In this document: piece after piece, positions 1-4,965 of the stretch
Layout: the number at the start of each line of letters is the position of its first letter
How positions within the stretch are numbered: position 1 is the first letter of the stretch
Assembly (NCBI GenBank): GCA_031275955.1
Contig: JAISNZ010000214.1
Span: 1 to 5,895, forward strand
DNA from: Desulfovibrio sp.
Lineage (GTDB): Bacteria; Desulfobacterota; Desulfovibrionia; Desulfovibrionales; Desulfovibrionaceae
Direction: 5' to 3'
DNA: 5,895 bases
Notes under the pieces: model-generated
Database searches by the model: none
The model's input: the letters and a program-made list of their open reading frames with translations, nothing else
What the model was told of the DNA's origin: nothing
Translations under genes and position numbers: made by a program

Positions 1-20
1 CGAACCCCGCCGGGGGGCAT
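1..20. repeat. GC-rich inverted repeat, left copy (partner at 3289-3310)
   Basis: The first 15 bases (CGAACCCCGCCGGGG) are the exact reverse complement of positions 3296-3310. The match extends to the ATGCCC at the far end if a 2-nt insertion in the right copy is allowed. Each copy also contains a small self-complementary core (CCCC-N3-GGGG). The two copies bracket the 1010-aa gene in opposite orientation. The left copy is cut by the window edge, so its full extent cannot be seen. It may be a REP-like extragenic element or two related hairpins; there is no T-tract to call it a terminator. Confidence 0.5.
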
Positions 21-155
21 ATCTTTATCAGGCCGTGTCCGCCCGCGCTTTCGCGCGGAACGGACGGCCCCGAACCCCCTCGTCAGCGTCATGGCGCAAA
101 GCGCCATGGCGCCTATGCCAATGAACGCCTGAAACAGTTCGTTTGCGGCGGGCAA
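1..155 (-). CDS. Possible small membrane protein or frameshifted C-terminal extension, runs off the window
   Basis: After the stop of the 1010-aa gene, the frame one base back (-1) is open from about position 383 down to position 1 with no stop. Its part beyond position 197 reads like protein. It has a stretch with EGALPAANELFQAF, then a hydrophobic segment (FIGIGAMALCAMTLT) directly followed by a basic run (RSARKRGR), the usual arrangement of one membrane helix with positive residues inside. The best independent start is TTG at 155-153, preceded at short spacing by GAGGGGG. There is no ATG or GTG further upstream in the frame. About 70 percent of its codons end in G or C. Alternatives are a C-terminal extension of the 1010-aa protein lost through a 1-nt indel or reached by -1 frameshifting, or a chance open frame. 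The end of the gene is not visible. The start chosen is uncertain. Confidence 0.3.
   Translation of the reverse strand, partial: MPAANELFQAFIGIGAMALCAMTLTRGFGAVRSARKRGRTRPDKDMPPGGV
31..69. repeat. Long imperfect stem-loop downstream of the 1010-aa gene
   Basis: GGCCG at 31-35 pairs with CGGCC at 65-69, TCCG at 38-41 with CGGA at 61-64, and CCGCGC at 43-48 with GCGCGG at 53-58. That leaves a TTTC loop, a 2-nt bulge and a small internal loop, about 15 base pairs in all. No run of T follows on either strand, so it is not a canonical intrinsic terminator. It could be an mRNA 3'-end structure for the minus-strand gene, but if the open frame running through it is coding it would lie inside a gene. 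Confidence 0.45.
90..108. repeat. Perfect 8-bp hairpin with AAA triloop
   Basis: CATGGCGC at 90-97 and GCGCCATG at 101-108 are perfectly complementary around an AAA loop. One flanking G-C pair and one G-T pair can extend it. It lies between the stop of the 1010-aa gene and the larger stem-loop at 31-69. No T-tract follows. It may be a transcript-end structure, or incidental if the overlapping minus-strand frame is coding. Confidence 0.4.
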
Positions 156-196
156 AGCCCCCTCAAAATACAGCGCCGGTTGTCCGCGAACCGCCT

Positions 197-3100
197 TCAG
201 CGCGTCCCGGCGGGAGAAGCGACGCCCGTCAGGCGGGACATGTCCCGCAGATACGCCTCGTAGCGGGAGAGATAAAACCCCAGGGCCCGGGCGAAATTGT
301 TGCCCACAAGGCCGTCCATCAGCATCTGGCTGATGGGGCGCACGCGGGTCAGCATTCCCTGGCAGGCGGCGAAAATTTCCTTTTCATCCCGGGACATGGA
401 CTCGACCCAGCGGGTGAGGGAGCTGCGCGCCCGGGGCTGGTAAAACCAGAAATACATGATGTCCAGGGAATTGATGGCCAGAGTCCGTTCCATTTCCCTG
501 ACCTCGTCGCTTTCCTCCTCAAGTCCCGGCCACTGCTCCCGGAGAAGCTCCAGGACGTCCTTTTCCGGCAGGGCCATTTCCAGGCGGGAAAAGGTGGAAA
601 AAAGCCGGAACAGTTTGTCCTGGTAATCCCAATCGCGGCGGCGCGAAAACTCCGCCTTGTCGGCAAAGCCCTCGATGACGGCCGCGACCGTGTCGGAAGC
701 CAGCTTGGAGATAACCGTCGCGGCCTGCGTCAGGATGATCACCGGCCAGCCGCAGGCGAGAAAGATCTGGAGCAGCAGATAGCTGTAAGTCACGGAGACG
801 GGGATGGCCAGGACGCTGCGGAAGAGGTTGCCGACAATCGCCTCCCGGGGGAAGCCGCGAATCCTGTTATGCGAAGCGATATACAGGCCGTTGATCAGGG
901 CCATGGTGGTATACAGGAATACCGGGGCGTTCAGGGAGGTGACGCCCAGACCCTTTTCCAGCAGCAGCAGGCGGACTCCCAACTCCAGGAGGGGCACGGA
1001 AAAGCCCGTGTACATCAGCGAGTCGCAGAGCCGGGACCAACTGATGTAATCATTCCAGCGCAGCAGCGAAGCCCGCTGAAATCCCCCGCCGCCGAGCACG
1101 GCCTGGATGATGTTGCGCCCCCCGGTGATGCCGAACCAGATGAGCGGGCCGCAATAGGCCAGAAACCACCAGGTCTGGGTATGGAGAAAGGTCAGCAGGG
1201 TCAGGCTGAATCCCAGCAGGACCTTGGCGATGTTTTTCAGGCTTGTGTTCATATAGCGCCACTGCGGCGCGTCCGGACGCCGCTCTCCGTCCGGGTGCGG
1301 GGCGCACTGGAAGATGTGTTCCCGGGCCTGCGATCCCCCCAGGGCGATAATTTCCCTGGCCGTGGGGTCATAGCGGAAACTTTTCTCATCCACCTCCCAG
1401 ATGGTTTCCTTGCGCTTGCCGATGTTTTCCAGGCCGGGAAGGGCGCGCAGGAGCCGGGTCAGCGTCCCTCCCAGGGGGGGGTGTTCCCGGGGGATGTAGG
1501 AGACAAGGCGGCGCAGCACCTGCCGGTAGGGCACATATTTCCGCTGCTCGTCCTTCTGGTCCGAAAGATGCAAGCGCTCCCGGTTGGGCAGGGTGGCGGC
1601 ATAGGCGAACCCCATGCCGTGAAAAACGGGCGAGCGGCTGATGGAGTCGCTGCCGATGCGCGTCTTCAGGGGCCGGCGGGCGTAAAAGCTCTGGAATTTG
1701 GCCAGATGGCGCAGGATTTCCCGGATGTTCCGCGCCCGGTCGTCTTCCGGGGAAGACAGGGGCCTGTCCCCGATCCTGGTCAGGAGATTGCGGAGCAGAC
1801 GCTTGAGGGAAATGCCGCTGCCCTCGTTCACGGCGAACTGCAACTCGCTGATGGCCGGAATGTCCCGCAGCCGGCCGTCCTCGTAATTTTTGAGGTTGAA
1901 GATCTCCAGGTGGCTGATCTTCCCTTCACAGTCGTACAGGAGTTCCAGGACGTCCTCCACCGCCAGATCGCACAAATTCAGGATGATGTTGCTGGTGGAA
2001 CGCAGGGCGGTCAGGCTGTTGACCAGGTCCGCCGGGGAGCGGCGCATGATTTCCGGCACCCTGTCCCGCTCTTCCGGGTCCGTGGCCAGGGGGACCGCGG
2101 GATTTTTCGCCTTCTGCAGCCATTGCGCATTGACGCTTTCGGGAGTCAGCGCGTTGATCCGGGCGAGCAGGCGGTCCATTTCCTCCCGCCCGGCGGCGTC
2201 CGCCGAGAGATAGCGGGCGCGCAGGGAATCCATGCCGGCGGCAAAGGCGGTCATGATCCGGCGGTAAATCAGCTCGGCCAGATGCGTGCGCGAAGTCTGG
2301 CCGATAGCGACAAAGGCCAGGATTTCCCTTTCCGAAATCTCCTCCAGCTCCAGCCCCCATTCCTCGCCGATGGCCAAACGCAGACGGGTGTTATACTGCT
2401 CCAGGAGACGCATTACGTAGGTATGGTGATACAGGGAGGCTTCCCGGCCAAGGGCCAGAATGTCCTGGCAGTCCTTTCCCTGGAAAAAGGCCAGCATATC
2501 GTGCCAGTCCTCAAATCCGCGCGGCTGCCAGACGATCTGGACAAAACGGTCCCGGAAGCGGGGCTGAAACTCAATGCCGACGCGCACCGTAATGCCCATA
2601 ATCTCCGCCGCCTGGAGCAGTTCAGCCACGGCCGCGGCTTCCACGAAATTGTAGTAGACGACGTCCAAAGTGCGCAGTCCCTTGATCCAGGCGTCCATGA
2701 TCAACTGTGTCGGGGACTTGCGTCCCTTGGTGTTGGCGTCATGGACATGATGGTCGAAGGCGAGCTGGTCCCAGGTTTCGGGCATTTCCAGAAGGTGGTA
2801 CTGGCGCAGCATCCGGCGGACAACAAGCCGGTTGCCGGTGGCCGCCGCCCGAAAGTCATGGGCCAGGCGCAGCTGGGCCGCCGTGTTGCCATGGGCGCGA
2901 ACCAGATCCTTCATGATCTGGATCAGCACCCGGGCGGTATTGTAGCGAAAGGAACTGGAAGGAGCGGCGAGCACCTCCGCGCGCAGCGCCCGCAGGGCCT
3001 CGATGCGGTCCTGGGCCTGCCCCGTGTCCAGCGTGTCCAGGAGATTGATGACCGCATAGGCCACGCGGATTTCCTGGGACATGGACAATTCCTTGAGCCC

Positions 3101-3229
3101 GTGCGGATGCATGGCCGACGGGAAGAAGACCCGGCCCGAGCCTTGCGCCATGCCTACGCCGCTGTCCAGGATGCTGTTCACCATCGTGAGCAGTTCGTGA
3201 TCCTTGGCGTCAAAATACAGAGACAACAT
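197..3229 (-). CDS. Conserved uncharacterized protein: degenerate PHP-like domain plus multi-pass membrane region
   Basis: The product is 1010 residues, and its biochemical function is not known to me. Residues about 155-345 resemble the PHP metal-dependent phosphoesterase fold. DHHVH at 159-163 matches the first metal motif, SPTQLIMDAWIKG at 172-184 the following helix, VRVGIEF at 215-221 the GxE motif, and SRTHLAELIY at 313-322 the R-x-H-[IL]-A segment of TrpH-like proteins. HLEIFNLKN at 440-448 recalls the later IEVYN-type strand. The second PHP motif (TDH) is replaced by VYYN at 191-194 and the final D-x-H is not visible, so hydrolase activity is doubtful. Residues about 668-845 hold five or six hydrophobic segments with tryptophan-rich edges. 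Residues 850-1010 look cytosolic, helical and charged. There is no signal peptide. The start is the ATG at 3229, with AGGCGG about 7 nt upstream. It lies 106 nt after the HAD gene on the same strand, possibly one transcript. I recall similar DHHVHDANTKGRKSP-type proteins as hypothetical proteins of deltaproteobacteria. That it is coding is very likely; the PHP reading is moderately likely. Confidence 0.85.
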   Translation of the reverse strand: MLSLYFDAKDHELLTMVNSILDSGVGMAQGSGRVFFPSAMHPHGLKELSMSQEIRVAYAVINLLDTLDTGQAQDRIEALRALRAEVLAAPSSSFRYNTARVLIQIMKDLVRAHGNTAAQLRLAHDFRAAATGNRLVVRRMLRQYHLLEMPETWDQLAFDHHVHDANTKGRKSPTQLIMDAWIKGLRTLDVVYYNFVEAAAVAELLQAAEIMGITVRVGIEFQPRFRDRFVQIVWQPRGFEDWHDMLAFFQGKDCQDILALGREASLYHHTYVMRLLEQYNTRLRLAIGEEWGLELEEISEREILAFVAIGQTSRTHLAELIYRRIMTAFAAGMDSLRARYLSADAAGREEMDRLLARINALTPESVNAQWLQKAKNPAVPLATDPEERDRVPEIMRRSPADLVNSLTALRSTSNIILNLCDLAVEDVLELLYDCEGKISHLEIFNLKNYEDGRLRDIPAISELQFAVNEGSGISLKRLLRNLLTRIGDRPLSSPEDDRARNIREILRHLAKFQSFYARRPLKTRIGSDSISRSPVFHGMGFAYAATLPNRERLHLSDQKDEQRKYVPYRQVLRRLVSYIPREHPPLGGTLTRLLRALPGLENIGKRKETIWEVDEKSFRYDPTAREIIALGGSQAREHIFQCAPHPDGERRPDAPQWRYMNTSLKNIAKVLLGFSLTLLTFLHTQTWWFLAYCGPLIWFGITGGRNIIQAVLGGGGFQRASLLRWNDYISWSRLCDSLMYTGFSVPLLELGVRLLLLEKGLGVTSLNAPVFLYTTMALINGLYIASHNRIRGFPREAIVGNLFRSVLAIPVSVTYSYLLLQIFLACGWPVIILTQAATVISKLASDTVAAVIEGFADKAEFSRRRDWDYQDKLFRLFSTFSRLEMALPEKDVLELLREQWPGLEEESDEVREMERTLAINSLDIMYFWFYQPRARSSLTRWVESMSRDEKEIFAACQGMLTRVRPISQMLMDGLVGNNFARALGFYLSRYEAYLRDMSRLTGVASPAGTR

Positions 3230-3280
3230 GCCATCCGCCTGTTCTGCGCACTGAGAGCTTGTGGAAATGAGGGGATCCTG

Positions 3281-3321
3281 GGGGCATCATGCCCACCCCG
3301 GCGGGGTTCGGGCAAGGCCCC
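3281..3321. repeat. Nested GC-only stem-loop between the HAD gene and the 1010-aa gene
   Basis: Three stems nest symmetrically. GGGGC at 3281-3285 pairs with GCCCC at 3317-3321, GCCC at 3291-3294 with GGGC at 3310-3313, and CCCC at 3296-3299 with GGGG at 3303-3306. That is 13 G-C pairs around a 3-nt loop. A second, mutually exclusive palindrome (GGGCAT-C-ATGCCC) uses its left arm. It lies after the HAD stop and before the next start, so it could act as a transcript-end or mRNA-processing structure. It lacks the T-tract of an intrinsic terminator. A weak minus-strand promoter match (TTGCCC at 3315-3310, 18-nt spacer, CATGAT at 3291-3286) overlaps it. Confidence 0.45.
3289..3310. repeat. GC-rich inverted repeat, right copy (partner at 1-20)
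   Basis: The core CCCCGGCGGGGTTCG at 3296-3310 is the exact reverse complement of positions 1-15. The ATGCCC at 3289-3294 also matches positions 15-20 read in reverse, after a 2-nt insertion here. It is the centre of the nested stem-loop at 3281-3321. The pair brackets the 1010-aa gene. Confidence 0.5.
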
Positions 3322-3335
3322 ATCCGGCAACTTTC

Positions 3336-4100
3336 CTATAATTCGCCTAAATCCCGCACCACGCGCCAGGGCTGCGAGGCTTCAGCGGCAAGGTCCTCGC
3401 GCCTCGCCTCGCCGCTGAGGACCAGAACGAAATCAATGCCGGCGTTCTCCGCCAGTTTTTTATCCGTAACCAGGCGATCCCCGACCATGACCAGCCGCTC
3501 CCGCGGATAGCGCGCCAGCAGAGGGGAGAGCAGCGCGGCGTTGGGCTTGCCGAAGATCTGATCGGGCAAGCGTCCGGTCGCTTGCTCATAAAGGGCGATA
3601 AAGCTGCCCACATCCGGCAGGGGGCCCGCCGGGTCCGGGCAGACGCGATCAGGGTGCGTGGCGAAGTAGGCGATGCCCGGCTTTTGCAGCAGGCGCGCGG
3701 AAACGGCGAGTTTTTCGTAGCAAAGTTCCGTGTCGTAGGCCAGAATGACGGCTTGAGCCTCTTCCGGGCCGAGGCGCAGCTCGGGCATGGCCGCGGCCAG
3801 AGCGGCCGCGTAGTCGCGGTTGCCCACCAGGTAGGCGGAGCGGATGCCGGCCGCGCGTAAATGGGCCACCAGCGGGGTCGTGGGGAAAAGCAGCTGCTCT
3901 TCCCTGGCGGGAATTCCCAGTGCCTGGAGCTTTTTGACATAGGTCCGCGGCCCTTTCGAGGTATTGTTGCTCAAAAAATAAAAGGCGCAGTCCTCCCAGA
4001 GGCGGAGGATAAAGGCCACGGCGCCCGGGATGGGGGTATCCCCCAGGTAGACGGTGCCGTCCAGATCGAGCACGAAACAACTTTTTCCCAGGTAGGACAT
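3336..4100 (-). CDS. HAD-IIA family (NagD-like) hydrolase
   Basis: This is a 254-aa cytosolic haloacid-dehalogenase-superfamily phosphatase of subfamily IIA, the NagD / p-nitrophenylphosphatase-like group that removes phosphate from sugar phosphates or nucleotides. The exact substrate cannot be read from sequence. Motif I is VLDLDGTVYLG at 10-20, with nucleophile D12 and acid D14. Motif II is SNNTSKGPRTY at 44-54. The motif III lysine lies in FGKPN (K185). Motif IV is MVGDRLVTDKK at 205-215, with D208 and D213. The region between motifs II and III matches the C2-type cap of the family, and total length is normal. Motif IV has KK where many NagD proteins have TDI followed by a glycine; the acidic residues are intact, so it should be active. 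The start is the ATG at 4100: it places motif I near the N-terminus as in the family and has GGAG 4 nt upstream. An in-frame extension to 4346 is possible but lacks family similarity and crosses a stem-loop and toxin remnant. It may share a transcript with the 1010-aa gene downstream. Confidence 0.9.
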   Translation of the reverse strand: MSYLGKSCFVLDLDGTVYLGDTPIPGAVAFILRLWEDCAFYFLSNNTSKGPRTYVKKLQALGIPAREEQLLFPTTPLVAHLRAAGIRSAYLVGNRDYAAALAAAMPELRLGPEEAQAVILAYDTELCYEKLAVSARLLQKPGIAYFATHPDRVCPDPAGPLPDVGSFIALYEQATGRLPDQIFGKPNAALLSPLLARYPRERLVMVGDRLVTDKKLAENAGIDFVLVLSGEARREDLAAEASQPWRVVRDLGEL

Positions 4101-4123
4101 ACCGCTCCGCCGGGACAAACAGG

Positions 4124-4172
4124 GCAACGGACTTCCGGGGGCCGCGCGGGGCAAAGGCCGGAAGTCCGCTGC
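4124..4172. promoter_or_regulatory. Stem-loop in the 5' leader of the HAD gene
   Basis: CGGACTTCCGG at 4128-4138 and CCGGAAGTCCG at 4158-4168 form a perfect 11-bp stem with a 19-nt GC-rich loop. After one mismatch, GCA/TGC adds three more pairs (4124-4126 with 4170-4172). It lies 24 nt upstream of the HAD start codon on the minus strand. No T-tract follows in either direction, so a simple terminator is unlikely. A leader structure or a relic of the adjacent mobile-element scar are both possible. Confidence 0.45.
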
Positions 4173-4213
4173 GGGCAAGGATAGACTTTGGGGAACCTCT
4201 AAAAATTGTTCTT

Positions 4214-4265
4214 CCAAACCGGCCATAGATCCAAATGGATTTTTTTGCCGTTCTTTTCGGTTTGG
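4214..4265. repeat. 8-bp inverted repeat enclosing a small palindrome
   Basis: CCAAACCG at 4214-4221 and CGGTTTGG at 4258-4265 are perfect inverted copies 36 nt apart. Between them is ATCCA-AA-TGGAT (4229-4240), immediately followed on the plus strand by seven T. The block is much AT-richer than the flanking genes and lies between the toxin remnant and the HAD leader. The small palindrome plus T-run faintly resembles a terminator on the plus strand, but its 2-nt loop is too tight for a convincing one. Confidence 0.3.
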
Positions 4266-4275
4266 CAGGACTTCA

Positions 4276-4359
4276 TTACACCACAGATCCGATGCTGGAA
4301 CTGGTGGAACGGGTAAGAAAAAATTCTTCCAGCCCCTTATGGGCAAAGATTTTTATCAT
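4276..4359 (-). pseudogene. higB: Truncated HigB-type (RelE superfamily) toxin, 5' remnant
   Basis: The ATG at 4359 opens a 27-codon frame beginning MIKIFAHKGLEEFFLTRSTS and ending at TAA (4278-4276). HigB toxins characteristically start MIKSF-x-HKGLExFFxTGST, so about 18 of the first 20 positions fit the family pattern; these are ribosome-dependent mRNA interferases. A full toxin is about 90-95 residues, and nothing downstream in any minus frame continues the fold. The catalytic C-terminal half and the partner antitoxin (higA) are both absent, so the remnant cannot be toxic. AAAAAGG about 7 nt upstream looks like an intact ribosome binding site, and a palindrome just upstream looks like the old operator. 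It lies 23 nt after the recombinase remnant on the same strand, which suggests both came from one integrated element. The family call rests on my recall of HigB N-termini. Confidence 0.65.
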
Positions 4360-4360
4360 G

Positions 4361-4381
4361 TTGTAACCTTTTTAGTAACAA
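4361..4381. promoter_or_regulatory. Operator-like palindrome upstream of the higB remnant
   Basis: TTGTAAC at 4361-4367 and GTAACAA at 4375-4381 form an inverted repeat matching at 6 of 7 positions, separated by an AT-only-but-one 7-nt spacer. GTAAC is also directly repeated 12 nt apart. It ends one base before the toxin start codon and abuts TTGACT (minus strand, 4386-4381), a -35-like hexamer. Toxin-antitoxin promoters of the HigBA type are repressed through such palindromes by the antitoxin, so this is probably the relict operator. No good -10 at standard spacing was found: TACAAC at 15 nt is the best. Confidence 0.4.
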
Positions 4382-4382
4382 G

Positions 4383-4601
4383 TCAAGCCTGCCATTCCCG
4401 CCGGAACGGGACAAGCGCAGCCTTTTCCCCGCTCACCCCACGGAACACCTCCCCGGCCGCCGCCGCCGCCCGCCGCAAGGCCTCATCCGCCAAATGGGCA
4501 TAGCGCCGCGTCATTTGCGCGGAGCCGTGAGGCAGGAGCTTTTGCGGGGTGTGGAGGCCCACAGCGCCGGTGGACGCCATCCATGAGGCGAACACATGTT
4601 T
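4383..4601 (-). pseudogene. Tyrosine recombinase (phage integrase family), C-terminal remnant
   Basis: The last 72 codons of a minus-strand frame, up to TGA at 4385-4383, match the C-terminus of a tyrosine recombinase. HVFASW corresponds to the usual HTFASW, QKLLPHGSAQMTRRYAHLAD to the usual QKLLGHxSxQMTxRYAHL, and an Ala/Arg-rich helix and short tail follow. The second catalytic His (codon 4529-4527) and the nucleophile Tyr (codon 4502-4500) are kept. The box-II Arg before HVF is replaced, with GK standing where LR is expected, and one extra residue sits in the loop before QKLL. The usual LGH is LPH. The frame stays open further upstream only as antisense shadow; the catalytic domain's first half and the N-terminal DNA-binding domain are missing. 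It is therefore a dead fragment of an integrated element, just upstream of the higB remnant. Confidence 0.75.
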
Positions 4602-4632
4602 GCCGCTTTGGGTTCTGGAAGCCTCGCCCTCC

Positions 4633-4661
4633 TTGCCCCCTCCGGCCTGGAGTGCTATAGG
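4633..4661 (+). promoter_or_regulatory. Candidate sigma-70-like promoter for the plus-strand unit
   Basis: TTGCCC at 4633-4638 and TATAGG at 4656-4661 are separated by exactly 17 nt. TG one base before the -10 gives an extended -10. Each hexamer matches the consensus at four of six positions. It would start transcription near 4668, about 120 nt before the 58-aa gene. A weak inverted repeat (GCCCC-c-TCC at 4635-4643 with GGAGGGGC at 4672-4679) overlaps it. The call is based on pattern only. Confidence 0.35.
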
Positions 4662-4788
4662 CAGTAAAAAGGGAGGGGCTTCAAGGTTTCTTTCTTTTCC
4701 CGCCCGGCTTACAGCCATTGTGGTTGCGCGCCATTCCCCAGGGCGGGTTTTCTCACTTTTCGCCGCAACGCCGGACAGGGACGGACGC

Positions 4789-4965
4789 ATGGACAAAGAC
4801 GCCAGGGATGTCTTGCAGGTCACCAAGGAGATCATCATCAAGTTCATTGAGCTGCATCGCGTCTCGCCGGCCAATTTCGGCGAGATCTTCCCGCAGGTCC
4901 ACCGGGTGGTCCGGAAAACCGTCGCCTCCTCTTCTGAGGCTGAAAAAGACAGGGAAGGATGCTGA
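4789..4965 (+). CDS. Small conserved-looking protein, translationally coupled to the dehydrogenase
   Basis: The product is 58 residues, starting at ATG 4789 with AGGGA 7 nt upstream. A longer frame reaching back to 4549 exists, but its extra residues cross the recombinase remnant and look like noise. The protein has a helical core, VLQVTKEIIIKFIELHRVSP at 8-27, then ANFGEIFPQVHRVVRKTV, and a short charged tail ending in Cys. This alternating helix pattern resembles the N-terminal helical part of MucR/Ros-type transcription regulators, and small proteins of this kind occur in Desulfovibrio. There is no zinc-finger or HTH segment, so a full regulator is unlikely and the resemblance is tentative. 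The stop overlaps the next start (ATGCTGA), indicating coupled translation with the nucleotide-sugar dehydrogenase and a shared transcript. It is acidic-to-neutral, has no signal or membrane segment, and is presumably cytosolic. Confidence 0.7.
   Translation: MDKDARDVLQVTKEIIIKFIELHRVSPANFGEIFPQVHRVVRKTVASSSEAEKDREGC

Noticed and set aside
143..3418. A 1091-codon plus-strand open frame opposite the 1010-aa gene.
   Set aside because: It is in register with the minus-strand codons, so its stops would correspond to TTA, CTA and TCA codons in the real gene, which GC-rich genomes avoid. Its translation is Gln/Gly/Pro/Arg-rich with no recognisable domain, whereas the minus strand has motifs and membrane helices.
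3582..3860. Plus-strand open frames opposite the HAD gene.
   Set aside because: They are short and of low complexity, with no ribosome binding site or domain, and lie antisense to a gene with all four HAD motifs.
4197..4226. A second HigB-like peptide (MAGLEEQFLE) downstream of the higB remnant.
   Set aside because: It shares GLEE and FL with the remnant's KGLEEFFL, but only over about eight residues, with no further family signal. Chance or a tiny internal duplication cannot be separated.
4101..4346. An 82-residue N-terminal extension of the HAD protein starting at 4346.
   Set aside because: HAD-IIA proteins begin just before the DLDGT motif. The extension is Pro/Ser-rich, overlaps the higB remnant in another frame and crosses a strong stem-loop, while ATG 4100 has a good ribosome binding site.
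4635..4679. Possible terminator formed by GCCCC-c-TCC and GGAGGGGC followed by a T/C-rich stretch.
   Set aside because: The stem is only eight pairs with a bulge and a 28-nt loop, and the T-run is broken by C. It overlaps a better promoter candidate.
4549..4788. An 80-residue N-terminal extension of the 58-aa protein.
   Set aside because: It would read antisense through the recombinase remnant and the candidate promoter, has no protein-like pattern, and the ATG at 4789 has its own ribosome binding site.
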